NCBI GenBank assembly: GCA_036785705.1
Contig: JAWUZG010000029.1
Coordinates: 11,361,501 to 11,425,500, forward strand
Length of the DNA: 64,000 nt
From: Acanthornis magna
Lineage: Eukaryota > Chordata > Aves > Passeriformes > Acanthizidae
Direction of reading: 5' to 3'
Part shown: positions 48,481-62,735 of the stretch, one piece after another
Numbering within the stretch: position 1 is the stretch's first letter
Layout: every line of letters begins with the position of its first letter
Made by a program: the position numbers and the translations under genes
Notes under the pieces: model-generated
What the model was told of the DNA's origin: nothing
The model's input: the letters and a program-made list of their open reading frames with translations, nothing else
The model's database searches: none

Positions 48481-51400
48481 GCAAGGACTATGGAGTAGGA
48501 TTTGGCCTATCCCTTTGTCCATAGCTACCCAATATACCCAAATCCCGCTGCAACACAGCTGATGATTAGAAGCCAAGCCAGCTCTGTGTTACACTAGAGG
48601 TTGATTAGCTTCCTTGTCTTCACCCCTAACCACTGCTGAGGTCTGGGCTCATAGCAACTTACTTTGCCTCCATGGTAGTCTCTTAAATTTAAGGTTAAAT
48701 ATTTTCTCTTTTTCTCTTTAAGAGATGTGATGAAAATCAGCCTGAAGCCATCGACTTTAATTCCATTGGTACATGGATTTCAAAGTTAAAAAAAGATATT
48801 TGTCAAAGAAAAAAATACCTTTCATTAAGTGAAACATTTTTCCAATAATGGAAATTGTTTAATTATTTAAAACAAGTTAAATTAGTGCATTTCAAGTTAA
48901 GAAATATATTTTACATTGTTGCTTTTTGGCAAATTAAGGATTTGATCAAGAGCTTAGGTCTCACACAAGTTGAAATGTATGGGTTTTCTCTTTAAAAGTC
49001 CATGGCAAAGTCCCTTTTCATATACCTGAGTTTACATTCCTCTTTCTGTTACAGAAACTCTTGAGCAAATATGGAGTACAGAAACCTGTCATACATCTTT
49101 CAGTTTCAAAGACAGCTGCCAAGGTACAGTACAAGAATTAATGTTTTAGTATTTTTTTCTTCCTAACACCAGGAATGCTATGGGTTCCAGTGCTGACACA
49201 AACCTTGTCTCTCAGGTTTGAGACACTTGGATGTAAGTGATCATGTGGAAAGTGATATTCACCTTTATATAGTGTACAAAATACTAAAACTATTAAGTGT
49301 GATTAGCATGGATGCCCTAAAAAGGTCTAGAATAAATGAGAATTGAAAAGAAATTTCCCTTTAGCCTACTAGAAAAAATTATACAGATTTACTAAGCAGA
49401 CAGGAAAACCAAGGCTGGCACCATAAAAGAAAACTAATGGTGTACAGTAAGGATGTTGGAGGGGGAAAGTTGGGACATAATTTAGCAAGTATTTTAAAAC
49501 AGCTGGTTTTTGTCAAAAAGGGAAACCCAAGGTTAATTCTGGAGAAATAAACAGACATACAGAAATATCAGATATTTGGTATTGGAAAGAAAACTAAGAC
49601 CAAAGGTTAGAGAGAGAGAGAAAAAAATTTAGTGCTAAGTACGGAAATGGTAGGAAGAAAGAGTGGCTTAAGCACAGCTAAAGCTTTACGGCCATAATGA
49701 CAGCTTTGCACCTCAGGTGATGCCTTCACCCTTCCTTGGCAATGCCACAATTGATCTTGATCAGTACAATGTGGTAACTAGAACAAAAGGTCAGAATTAA
49801 CTGCTCTTAGACTCTAGCCCAGAACTACAACTGCTTTGCTTTGCCCAAACCCAAGTGCAGTGATACCAACCTGCTTCAGAAAAGGCTGCGGAGTCTGCTG
49901 ATTAAAAGCACCATACAGAGAGATGGTGTTAGTACTGCTTTTAAAACACAGCATTTGGGAAGGCAGCTTGTTTTGTAGACTCTCTCTGAACTTTCACAAA
50001 GAAGATAGAGTCTATTCTTAAACCTGATGTTACCACCCACCAACAGATAATGACAAGATTGTATTCAATTAGGTCAGATTTCAGAGAGGTTTTAAAATAT
50101 TTTTGTAAGCAAAGCAACCAATACTTGAACTCTTTATTTACTCAGTTCAGTTTCAAAGTGTCACATGCCTTTTTCACTGATGTGTTCCTCGGCATTGGGA
50201 AGAGCACTTCTATGTTTAACATGCACTCACGTTTTCAGCAAAAGAAAGACTGCATGAAATCTGTCACTTAATATCTGAAACCTGCATGGTTTCCCTTTCT
50301 TCAGTTTGACAGGGGAAATTACGCCCACAAATAAACATTCCCAATAGTATATTTGGGCTCTTACCACTTGGCATCTGTCAAACAACTTGCCATCAGCTTT
50401 CTAAAATTGACAGTTTCAGTAGATTTCTGCTAAGTGTTGAAAAATAGTTTTGCTGACCTCTTCTTTGTTGAAGATTCAGACACCAGCTGAGGCAGCTGTC
50501 CAGTCTGCAATATGATATAAGAGAAGAGGAATTAACCCAACAGCAATTGAATTTGGAAATGTCTTTAGAGAAACTACCGACTGCTGCAGAGAAAGGAGTA
50601 TTACTTAGTTCTGCTGTCACTAAAATGGATGACATCTACTAATCTACAGTGACTGATCCTTCTCTAATGTGTGACCTGAGCACTGGAGAACTGAATGGGT
50701 GCAGACTAGTCTCAAACAAAACACAATGGTCACCATCACTTTGCTAGTCTTCTCCACTAAAAACTGAGTATATACAGTTTTGAATAACATTTTTACCTTG
50801 TTATTTCTTGTCTGTTTCTGGACCTTGCTCTTTAGCCTGAAAATTTGTGTCTGTTGTGCTTTCCATGGTGGTGATGATGGAATTACCAGAGGAGCGTGGG
50901 CTTGTCCCACTAACAGTGGTGTAGGTGGTAGTGATGGTGGGGCTGGAGATGCAGCCACTTAGCAGACAGTGGCATTTCTAATGTATCCATGTTACTTACC
51001 CTGTTTTTGTTCTGTTAACACAAGTGTACATTCTTAAAGATGCATCATGTCGACATCCAGAGAACCAACTGCCACGGTTGAGAGGGCTTTCTTAGAAAAA
51101 CAAGAACCAAACAAGAAACAAAAAGAACCAACTTTTGGGTGCATCTGAAACACATAAGGGAGAGATGCATGGGCTACAGAGGTAGAGAAGGGAGATTGTG
51201 CATTCAGAGAAAGAGAGGAAGTGAAAACCATCTTTTCTTTTTCCTGTCTTTTTTCAGCAAAAGAATTTTCAGTATATTCACGCACTGCCTAAGTCATCTG
51301 AATGCTATCTCATGTCATCGCTGGCAGCCTATAGTCCTTGACATCTGTAACTCACTTTGGTTCTCATTTTACTTTTAGATTTTTTTTTCTTCTAAAGAAA

Positions 51401-52411
51401 AACAGTTTCTGCTGTGAAATGCCAGCCCTCTCAAAGCATATAAATGTTAAGGTAAAGCTGAAACAACGTCACATTGAGCCCCAGACCCAGAGGAGTTGAC
51501 CACTGATCATTCTGCAGCGTTCTTCCTGTGGTGTATCACAGTTATACATTCTTAAGCCACTGCTTAGATGGATCACTGCTAACACACAGTTGCTGGTGAA
51601 CTTAGCCCAGCTATCCACAGGAAACATGCCATGCACAATCTAGCAAAGACGGGGTCATTTCATCAGTTAACCATATTCCTGAACTTATTTCTTGATCTCT
51701 TAAAATAACCTCCCCTCAAAGCCATAAATCAGGGGCGAAGGATTGTAACAAACTGTTCTGCAGCCAAACTCAGAGTGAGTTATACTAATAGACTGTTCAT
51801 AACCTGGTCACATCATCTTTGTTGACTTACACAACAGACACCAGAAGCTGCAGCTCCGTGCTAGGCTCTTTACCTTGGTCCTTCAACATGCTCATCGTTT
51901 TTATCCTCTGTTTATTAACAGGTAGTGGGGACATAAAACCTACTTATCACCATCTGCCTCTAGTAAAGCAGAGGCAGGCCTGACCAAAGCACTGGTCCTT
52001 TGAATCTCCTGGGGGGGAAGGAAGGGACATGAGAGACATAACAGAGCTGATGAAACTTTAAGGACACTGGTGCAGGCTTTTCCTGTGAAAGGAAAGACTT
52101 CATAGCTGGCTCTGCATATGGAACCCAGATTTTACAAAAGCTGGGTTCCCTTCTTAAGAAGAAAGACAGAAACCAGATTTACTATCTGTTCAGCAGATTT
52201 GATATTAATGTGCCCCTCTGACACCATATAGCTTTAGACATGTCTAGGTGAGGTCCTTTTGGAAAGCTTACAGTGAAGCTCCTAACATGCTTGTTTAGTC
52301 ATCCACATGCCAGGGACTGGAAGAGGTGTAAACCATTATATATGAAATAGTAGCACATGCAAAACAGCTGAAGTTAATTTTGCTTCTTCTGGCATCATTA
52401 GAGTTTACCAA

Positions 52412-52489
52412 TTTTTTTTTGTTTGGTTGGTTTTTTTTGTTGGGTTTTTTTGGGTTTTTTTTTTGCTTGTTGGTTTTTTGGGTTTTTTT
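52412..52489. repeat. T/G-rich low-complexity tract
   Basis: Long T runs are broken by GG and GTTGG units over nearly 80 bp, with almost no A or C on the plus strand. Confidence 0.85.
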
Positions 52490-55400
52490 CAGAAGCTTAG
52501 AACAAATGAAACCCATGTAATCAAAGCAAGGAAGAACATATCAGAGCTCATCAAACTCTGTCTGTTGGGAAACCAGACCCAGAGCTGAGGCTCAAGGAGC
52601 AAGTCTGCTGGTACGTCTAACCCATGCCCAGTTTGCTGTGGATCAGGCTATTCCTCTGTGATGCAGTGGAGCATCAGTATGTGCAAATTCTCAGTTGCAT
52701 GTATTGAAGGGGACATAAAGAAATATTTTGATTAGCAGTAGAAAGTAGTAGAACCTATGAAGGCTGGTCACCCTTGAATTTATGTCTTGTGATGAAGTTT
52801 GCTATGTCAATAATTTTCTAATAAGAAAATCAAGCCATGCTGTAATTATTCCATGAATGGAAGTATAAAGAGAATTCCTGCCACCTGTATTAGTCTACCT
52901 ATAGTCACAAAACAAGTAGACATTGAGTACCATTGACATCCTGTCCTTGTTTCCAAATTAAATTGAAATTACCCAAGTAGTTCAGAAGTTTTGTTGGAGA
53001 CGGGGTGGGATAGACAGGCAGAATTGTTTCAGCCTTGTTTCCTTCAGGAGACCAAAAGTTTTGGGAAGCAGGCAACAAACAAAGCTCCCTCATGGTAATA
53101 TCACAACAATGAAGCATATCTCTTTTGTGTTGCATAAAAGAAGACAGTTCTTTGGGGTCAAAAACTGTGAGAGACATTAAGATGTCTTGCAAACTGTCTG
53201 TGTGTTCAGTCTTGAAGAAGAAGATCCTGCAAGTGAATCATTAGATTAGGTCTCCCTCAATTAAAAGAAAGTAAATTGCACAAGATCCACATCAGGTGAG
53301 TATAGGAAGAAACAAAGAAGCAAAAGACCTATCAGACATGCCAAGGGGAAAAACCTGACTGTTAGTTCCCCATTGTTTCATATCCTACACTTCTGGGGAG
53401 CAGGCAGCGTTATTAAGCTAAACACACAATACTTCAGGAACTTTCCCTGCTTTTGCAGCATGACCAGCATCTGGTTTAAAAAAAAAAAAAGATAACAAAA
53501 AAGGGTATATGTGGGAATATTTTGCCCTTGGCAGCAGTGAAGAAACCCATATAAATTATCTAATATGTCAGCAGATTGTTAGCAGCAGACATGACCCCAG
53601 TTGGGTGGGTACTGCATCTATGCAGAAGTATAGTGGTATGGAGAGGATCATAACAAGAACCAGGCTGAGCTGCTGCATGGCTCACATGGAGAAAGGCTTT
53701 CTTTGCAGTCACTGTGATGTGTCAAGGAAGTGGAGCCTTTTGTGAGTCAGCAGCAGCAGAATCACTAATGCTCCCTCAGAGGGACACTGCTGAAATGGCT
53801 AACAGACTTGAACCAGAGCAGTAAAGGATGAAAAAGACGCTACTATATCATCTGAAACCTTCCCATGTGAGTGATGGGAAGGCTTTACTCTCTGGTTTTA
53901 AATGGAGCTTTAGAGCATTTGGGAACCAAATCTGCTGTTTCTTTTCCTCCTTGCAGAAGTCCTCAGAGCTTTGCAGAGCAGCAAATGCTGTAATACACTT
54001 AGTAAGGAGAGTGAGCAGATAACTATCCTGTTAATTAAAGTACTACTTGCAGGGCTGCAGAAACTGCAGATAAAACACCAGGGAACTAGTTACTAGTTCG
54101 TCATCATATGAGAAGACATCCTTGATATGCAACATACTGCTGTCCTGCTGTTCTTTCCCCTCCCCCCCGCTTCTTGTCCATGGCTAAATATATGAAACAC
54201 TTGATGATATGGCCATTTCTGTACATTTGTGCTCTGATGGCAGTGGATTTTGGCTGAGTTCTTTTCTACTGATTCATTACTGGGGCCCAAGCCCAGTGCT
54301 GTGCAGTACATTGCATCGGTGAAGTACCAGCTACTAGAAGCAGCATGAAGGAAAGATGATCAGAGCTGTAAGTTCAGCAGGCATTGGGTACTGCCTATAT
54401 TTTTCCCACATTTCAGCCCATATTTTACCAAGCACAAGAAGGCAACAGTGTGCCACGTAAAATTGTAGAATTTCAAGGCAATGTACACACAATTCTTCTT
54501 TTAATGATCCATTAATGCACATTCACAGTTCGGTGATACCCATATTAGCCAGCTCACCCCACTGAACTCTGCTGGAAGCAAAATAAGCTTTATGGCTGAG
54601 CCATAGTATTACACAAGTATTTGTATAAGAGGGGCAACAGGGTAAATACTATTTATGAGCCACGAATATTTTTACAAGGAAAGATCACAAAGCACTTATC
54701 TTTTTACTACTTGAACAAATACTTCTTATTTTTTCATACAGTGAGATTCCTCCTTATGTGTAGAGTGTAATATAAATATGTATCATGAGGACTACCTAAA
54801 GGAAATTTTGTTGTTTTGTTGAGGATATGACAATAGTGAATAGTATTGTGCTCTCTAGAAAGCAGTAATGCAGGAGAAGGAAATCCATGAGAGCAGGACT
54901 TTGTGTTTCCCCCACCCACACAATACAATGAAATTCAGCTGAGCTGGAACCACACAGGTGGTCATCAAAACTTACCGAAAAACGTAGCTGTCAATATTCT
55001 TCTCTTTCTGGGGAACTGGAAAGGGATCTGTGGGGAAATATTTGTTTGTTTGTTTTGTAAAAGCATCTGCTCATCCTCTCCACGTAAGCTGCAAAAGCCA
55101 GAGGACAAGGCTGGCAACCCGTATAAGCACATCATGCCATGGACAAGGGAAGATAATGAAAAGGGTCTCTAGCTAAACAGCTAAGTATTCCTACAGCACT
55201 CTTCAGAGAAAGTGTGCCACCAAGTGTCTATTCAAACACAAGCTGCTAAAAGCAACAAGCATCTGATTTCAGTTAATTAGTACGTGGTGCATCTGCATGA
55301 ATGAAGCAGAGAGCACCTTTCTGAATACTGGAGAGGTGCAGCTTCACTGGTAGGCATGTGGCATTGCTTCTGAATCACTCTGTGCATCAGAGGAATCACA

Positions 55401-56418
55401 CACACCCAGGTATATGAGGAAACCGAGAACTGAGTTACAGAGTCTCAGGTCCTGGGCATTTCTGCTTAGGCACAGTGGTGCTCCTTATGAGCCCACACTT
55501 AGCTCAGGCTAGGGTTGCCCATGCTTCTGCATAAATAACTATAATTAATGATGTAAAGGCCTTCTATCATGCTTTTCAGTGGGACAGCTCAAATTCTTTG
55601 CAAATAACTGTATGATCATGATAGATAGGAAAGGAAGAACTACATAAATTATTTCAGCTCTGTGCCCTGAAGTACCAGAAGGTAAATGGCATGGTAGGAA
55701 GCATATGTATGTCTCCCCAGACTCAGTCCAGAATTATATGAAATAGAAAACATCTGTGTTCCTATTTTGGTATGTAAACAAAGGAGAAACCTGAATACAG
55801 ATGCTTGGACTGGTACTGGTGTTCTCCTGCCATGCCAGGAATCCAAATCTGGACATGGAGTCTCCTGTCAGAAACAAGCAGCCTTAGGTACTTTGTGGGA
55901 GCAAGGCTTCTCTGATGGCTGTTTGGCAGCTCCCTACCGAAGGAGAAGAGAATTTGTCTGATAGGACAGATGTATCAGTAAAATTGAGGCATAAGGACTT
56001 TGAAGAAATGGAAGGAAGAGAGAGGCAAGCTCAGTCTAAGCTGTGGTCTGTGTGGAATCCACTGATGGAGGACTTGTTGCAGCATGCCACCATCATAAAA
56101 ATCCAGCAGATGCACTGACTAAACTGTGCAAGTGGTAGGGGTGTGTTTCTTCTTTCCTTACTATATGCATGTAGCACCTATGCAGATGTTCCTTTACCTC
56201 TATGCAAAAGTTCTATATGTCAAAGTAGTTTATTCCTTTTTCCTTCCAGAAATAAGCCACGGCACTATAAAACATACCTTATGTTCAAGAACAAAATGAA
56301 AATTCAGAATTGCTAGCATGCCACATACATTCTGCAGCCCACATCAGAAAAGTTTCAGGACATGGTAAAAGCAGCTTTTATTTCATCTCATTTGCTTCAC
56401 TTACAAAGTAAATTCAAC

Positions 56419-56433
56419 AGAATCACAGAATAA
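56419..56433 (-). mobile_element. Possible CR1 3'-tail remnant
   Basis: ACAGAATCACAGAAT resembles the reverse of the CR1 3' terminus, followed by weakly similar sequence. It is short enough to be chance. Confidence 0.25.
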
Positions 56434-56739
56434 GATGAAGGACTTTTAAACTCTGAGTTAGGAGTTTGAGTCAGGAATTTAAATAAATAATAATAAAATA
56501 TACACTTTCAGTTCATTTGGCTTGCTCTTTTTCTGTGTGTCTCTGTATAGACAAGCTGTTAGACTGCATTAGTAGCTTTGGTTGTCACCTATATCACAAC
56601 TAAATGCAACAGGATCTTAATTTCAAGCTGTTAGCCGCTATCCAAATGCTACAGCAAAATTAGTAATAATCAAAGTTTTAAGTTATGCTTATTTTGTCTT
56701 TCAGATTGTAGGGGATCAAGGCATGTTTGGTTCATGAAG

Positions 56740-56759
56740 GAAAAAAAAAAAAAAAAAAA
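56740..56759. repeat. Poly(A) tract
   Basis: About 20 consecutive A are seen. No retrogene or SINE body is recognisable upstream of it. Confidence 0.8.
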
Positions 56760-57835
56760 GAAGTCAGACACATGGAGTCTCTGAACCAGCACAATTCTCT
56801 GAGATTAGGAGACTGTCATTCAGCTTTCATCTCTAATTTTTCCCCTTGCTCATTTTTCCATCTAAACAAGAAGTGTTATTAAATCGAGAAGATTAGCAAC
56901 ATGATCAACTCTTTTTCTTTTTTCCCCTGTGTTTTGCAAGGAAGGAAACATCCTGCAATCACTTGCAAAGCACATGGTCATAAGCACACTGCAACTGTGG
57001 ATACGGGGCGTGCAAGTCGATCCTGTAGCTAAGCCTCCTGTTGCTTAAACAAGCAGGGCTACCTGTTCTCAACCTAATTTCAGTATTATGTTAGGGAGAG
57101 AAGTCTCTTTGTATCAGATCTGACAGGCATGTGTTCCTGAGGAAGTGGAGGGGAAGCCCTCCGTTCATATGACTAATTAGACAGGCTTCACGCTGGGTTG
57201 CTCTTTTTTGATGCTGATCCCTGTACTAATTGTCAGTTTGTTCCTTGGGAAGGCAAGGTTGAGTTCAAATGCTGCAGTGCCTTGTTCCCTGTGAGCTTTC
57301 CTGACCTTAAACTGATGCGAATTGACAAGGAACAGACTGGGGGAGAGAGAGAGTTTCCACTTGTGGAGAGTGCGTTTTGGAGCCACAGGAAAAAAACAGA
57401 AACAGGAGGACAATTAACAGGGGGGCACTTAGATAAAACAGACAGTGGTACCCATGAAGCAAGAGCACCAAGAGTTTGAGGAGAATAAGGCAGAATGATC
57501 ATGACTGATCCACAGTCCTGTCTAGCTGAGACCTTTCAGCTCCCTTAGGAAAGTGTAGATGGTTTAGTTTTTAACCAGATCTCCAATCAGATTTTTTGCT
57601 CTGCTTTTATTCTGGTTAGATCTGCAACAGTTTAAAACCAAACCACCACAGCTGAGCCAGGCTCGCTTCCCAACAGCTGCCTGCCTTTTTTTTTCTGAAT
57701 TTTTTTCTGGTCGTTTTTTGTTTTGTTTTTTTTCTTTTTGCTGAGGCTGCTTTAGCTCTGGTCAGGCTTTCATGGTAGGAGAGGAGGAGGGGGGAAGAAA
57801 AGGGGAGCATTTAATCAAATCTGACATTCAGGAGC

Positions 57836-57965
57836 TCAATCCTGCAAGGTACTGAGCTCATTGACCTCAGTCCAGCAAAACAATATACATAGGACTTCAA
57901 AGGGGATACTCACATGCTTAAAGTTAAGCAGATGTCTAAGTGGTGTATTGGATTTGGGCCAGGGA
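57836..57965. repeat. Ancient sauropsid interspersed repeat
   Basis: The run CTCAATCCTGCAAGG, then TACTCACATGCTTAAAGTTA and AGCAG...AAGTGGTGTATTGGATTTGGGCC matches a repeat pattern I know from turtle, crocodilian and bird genomes. I cannot name the family with certainty; it looks like an old nonautonomous DNA transposon. Edges are approximate. Confidence 0.55.
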
Positions 57966-60900
57966 AAGCAGGGCCTTCCAAAAAGCTCAGGCGCTCCAGT
58001 GTGCTCAGGTCTGCAAAGCACCTTTATCGGCTCAGCTCTCCGTGTAACGCCAGAGCAGGTGTTACAATTATAGCAGGGGCTGAGATGAAAGGGGCCCAAG
58101 GGCTTGGCTGCAAAGACAGGAGAAAACTGGCAGTTTTCTGGGCAGTAGTTCTTTTCTTTGCAAAATAAATGCTCTATTATGCTATTTCTGGTTTAGGATG
58201 AAATGAGGCAGCCAAATGCTCCGTTCCCCTCTAAAGTCCCAAAATTCTAATTTACAATCGAGGCATGACAACTCCTCAAAGGAGGGAAGAAAGATTTCAA
58301 TTTTGTTAGGTGGGCTTTTCCCCTATTCATTCTGATGCTTTTAATTTTAGTAAAATGGTTCAGGAGTAGAAAGGCATAGCTTTCTGATTTCGAGGAAAGA
58401 CTGCTTGGAAATCACTATATGTCTATGAGCGTCGTCAGACCCTGAGTTGAAAAAGTGGGCATTGTGCGAGTTTAACAGACTTTCTACCCCACTGTGCTTA
58501 GATATCTAAGGGAAACAGGAATTTCCAGCCAAGCGAGGACTCTCTTGGTCTGATTTCAGACGTGATGGTCTCAGGAGGACTTCAATATGTCTTGGAGGTA
58601 AAGAGTGAAGAAGACCTGATTCTGTGATGTTAACAGCAAGAAGAAAGGAAACCCCAAGCAGTGATCTCTACCAGAAATCTCTGAACTCTATTGGAAAAAG
58701 TAGTGATTATCAACTGCTCTGCTTCTTTCATCCAACAACCTTCAACTAGATGTGTTCTACACAGGTACATACGTACACACACACACACCTATATATCTTC
58801 TAGTTCTTAATCTTCTGCTCAGTAGAATGTGGACAACCAGAAAGTTTACTTTAAGACAGAGCACAGATATATTCCTGTCCTTAGTGCATGGAAGCATAAG
58901 CAAATGGGAGGGATACAGATAGAATGTTTCAACCTCCAAATAAATTAATTCTGCAGAAGTTCAACTGGCTGAACAAGAACTATGCAATTATTGAAGATCT
59001 ATGAAATTCCAGCCTTTGAAATATCTTTGAGATAGGCTAAGAACATGTATTAATCAGTACAGAATGTGAAACATCAGCTTTCTCATAAAAGTCACTACTG
59101 AATTACAAGGGCTTTACACAGCACTCATAATGTGATTTTCAAATTTTCTTTCAAGATCTGACATTCAAAAAAATTTATGCTTAGGATATGATTCCTTTTT
59201 CTGTGAGACTGTCCAAGTAAGTGAGAGACAGCTCTCCACAAGCAGGTGGGAGAAGCCAACAAAAAGAGACTCCAGAGAGGCAAAGCACTGTCATAGATCC
59301 AAACCAGTTTTAAATCTGTGTCATAGATAAAAACTAATGTATATTAAAAAACAAAAAAAAATAAACAAACACCCCCCTGCCACTACACCTTTCTTAATAT
59401 TTCTTTAGATCAGTTCAAAAGAATTTCACACTCCTGTTTTAATAGCCTACCAGTGTGAATAAGACTGCTCCAGTCCTGCTTTCTTGTAATACCTCAAGAG
59501 AAAAATGTCACCTCAGTCTTTCAACTTCTAGCAGTTCAAAGTAAAAGCAGACTTTTTCCAACTTACTACAAGCATATATATTAAGGGCTACCATGTAACA
59601 GACTATGCAATCTTTCTCCTGCTACTTTCTCTAGCTCCGCTATGGATGATTGTCTGGTCTGGAATAAAAGGAATAGAGCAGGCAAAAATTCACCTCAGTC
59701 ATCTTTCACTTATGACACAGGAAGTAACGAAATATCCTTGTTTTCATACTTTGAAAGCACAGGCTCTCTATTTTAGCTCTTTAGCAGCAAAACAGCTTCC
59801 CTGTCACTGAGTACATCTGCAATAGGCCTTATTTTCATTTAAATGATGGCTTTTGAACCTTCTGCAGTCTAGACTTTGTCTGTATAGGGAAAGACTATCT
59901 CCTCAACACCTTTCTCCACATCCACATCAGCACAGACTTGCAGGAAACTTTCCTGCAGAACTTTATCAATAGATGTATTAGCAATATATGCCAGAAAACT
60001 CTTTACAAAATGAAAGCATGTAAAAGAGAAGTCACAAAGTGTTGTGCCTGGTGTACCTATTCCCTCTGAGCACAGAGTCTTGGAAAACCTAAGTAGAGGG
60101 CTCCCCTGCTCAGCCATGACCTCTCTCCCTAAATGTCTTCATTAATTGCTTTTTAAGAAAAGGGGGGACTTGAAGAATTCTAGAAGGCACTGTCCTACAT
60201 GAAGTTTGCATTCAGAACAAAGTCCTTATTCCAAATCCTGTCATAGGTAGCCATTACAGAGCCTTGGATCAGGTGTTGTGTTTTGGCCCTTCAACTTCTC
60301 CTTTCAAATAAAAAGTAATGTGTTCTCCTAGGCTTCTGATGTAGTCAGAGGAGTCAATCTCCTACCCATCTCTGAAAGAGAGGGTTACTTGCATCCTATT
60401 CCAGCAGGTTTGGATAATGTTCCAACAGCAAAGACTGAGTAATGCAGATAACTTGGGCATAGCTGCAGCTGTAGAGCTGTAAAAACTCCTGTTGCATCCA
60501 ATCATCAGAAACACAAATGCAAAAAGAAAGAGAGGTGGATCCTGCTGTCCTCCTGTCCTAGAGTTCCTACATCTGTAATGAAAACTCTCATGTACCAGCA
60601 TTCCAGATAACAGTTATAACAAGAACACCAGGATATAGTTAGCACAGTATTTTCCCCCCACCCACTTCTCTTTCACATACAGAAAACTAAATAAGGCAAA
60701 GGAACATAAAACAAAATGGCAACACAGCTTTGACGACAATTTAGGTCCTATCACTAGGGCTACATCAGAGCACAACCAACAGTCAAGGTTTCCTAGAAAT
60801 TGTTGTGGAAGGAATCTATTTCAGCATCATGCTTGTGCCACATAGGCCATCTAAACCACAAAAGAACAGCAGGGTATCTTTGCTGCAGTTTAAGGTTACT

Positions 60901-62631
60901 TGCAAATGTCTATTGAAATGAGTCTCGTGAAAACAGCACTCTTGATATTGCAGAGGTCATGGGCCCAGTGCTTGGTTTGTCGACATAACAACAATTATTC
61001 CACAATAACAAGCTTAGCCACAACAATGGGGACAGAGTATTGGGGTGGTAGGGTTTCCAACCTGCAATTTTCAACCTCAGCCTCCCCATTGAGAGTGGAA
61101 ACTGCAGTGTGTGTGGCATGCCCTCTGACTGATGTACAAGGTCACTGAAAGCAAAAGTGTAGCACTTGCTGAAATAAAAGTTTAGACTAAACAGCATGTG
61201 ATTTGTCAGGACTTGACCATGTGAAGGAAGCTTTCATCACCAAATAGCATTTTACCAGATGTTCATGAGTATGCACACCGAAACGCACAATCTCTTGTCT
61301 ATTAGGAGGAAATTCACACCATTTTCCTTTGTTCATTACAATAGGGTCCTATTTGGACTAGGTTTATAGGAATATTTCAACATCGAACAGCTCCCATTGT
61401 AGACAGCTGGGAGTGAGTATTTGAAAACCTAGTTCACCAACCATAATTGCTGTGGGAGACAGAGGGAGAGCCCAGGGGAGCTCACCAAACACTGTGCTAC
61501 CAACAGTTTTATTCAAAGGCTACCGCAATATGAAATGGATAAGGTGAGGAAAGGGGAGACTTTGGCGTAGATGCTGGTGAAATATCATAGTGCTGCTGGG
61601 GAAAGAACAGAAAACTCTGTGTGGGAACAGTTTGGGAATGGGGAAGGAGCTTGAAGAATGGGAGCGATGTGCTGGAAAAGTGTCAAAGAACTTGGAAGCA
61701 CTGGGGTACTTGAACTCTAGGACAGGAGGATTGAGGAGTAGAAGATTATGTTCCCATCACCCAGCCTCTCATGCTAAATCAGAAGATGGGATTATCTTTA
61801 GCTAGAGATAAGCAGACTCTCATTAGGAGTGCAGGACACACAGAACTCTGTCTAATTTTTTCTTGCACTGGACTATCAGGACACTCCCTTTCTAACAAGC
61901 TGGAAGTGTCCTGGCCTTTCCAACCTCTCTTGGCCATAGGGTAGGTCTGTCAGAATTTCCTAAACAGTTTTGGATATCTTTCATGTTGTGCTCTGTCTTG
62001 CAAGAAAAGTTTGTTTCCAATATGCAAGAAATTCTAACATTTCATTATTTACCAGTCTAATTCAGATGATGTATTTGTTCCAGTTGTAGCCAAACAACAG
62101 TTTGCAAAAGAAACCCCAAAACAAAAAAAATCCCCTTAACTAATACTCCGAGAAAACCAACATGTCACAGAGTTCACAACAAACATGCCTCACTCCTGAT
62201 AATTGCAAAGTGAAATCTGAGTTGTGAGGGGTTTCTTATGTTTAGATCCTTTCAAAATGGTGTAAAAGCAGTGAATAGATTCTTTGCATATGAATATACT
62301 TTGCATATGAATTTTTATAAAGATTTCCTACAAGTTAACATTTTTTTTAATGAAAGGATCTAATGAAAGTTTGACTATTTCATATTAAGGAGCAATGAAT
62401 TAATCCTGAACACGGTACTGAGTGCCATTAAAATAATTTATTTTTTAAGTACTTTAAGAGGTTTTATTTCATTTTCTCTTTGTTTCTTTTGGTCCCCATC
62501 TTTCACTAGCACAAACTACCGTGACATTGGAAAAGCCAGTCCCCCATTTCCCTCTATGATATGCTTAAGGCCCTTAAGACCTCCATGTAGGAAAAGGTGA
62601 AGTAGTTCATGGAAGTACAAAACCACTTATT
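57966..62631. other. Intergenic region without recognised gene
   Basis: This is AT-rich DNA with a short CA run (58766-58787), an A-rich tract at 59345-59370 and a paired POU-like site at 62282-62312. No coding pattern is recognised; open frames are short and composition-like. Confidence 0.5.
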
Positions 62632-62735
62632 CCATAGAATCCAAGAACAATTTAGGTTAGAAAAGACCTCTAAAGTGATCGAGTCCAACCATTAGCGTAG
62701 CACTGCCAAGTCCACCACTAAGCCATGCCCCACAT
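62632..62735 (-). mobile_element. CR1 LINE fragment (3' end)
   Basis: The plus strand reads CCATAGAATCCAAGAAC...TTAGAAAAGACCTCTAAAGT and GAGTCCAACCATTAG, the usual reverse-oriented CR1 3' end, then loses similarity after the CCACTAAGCCATGCCCCACA segment. It is a short, 5'-truncated insertion. Confidence 0.8.

Larger units (their letters stand above)
48481..57830. other. Intergenic region without recognised gene
   Basis: This is AT-rich DNA. Simple tracts are a GT-rich run (52412-52489), A runs (53477-53490, 56740-56759), and short GA and TG repeats. No open frame here has a recognisable family pattern. A possible old repeat lies at about 48730-48775 and a possible CR1 tail at 56419-56433. 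Confidence 0.5.
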
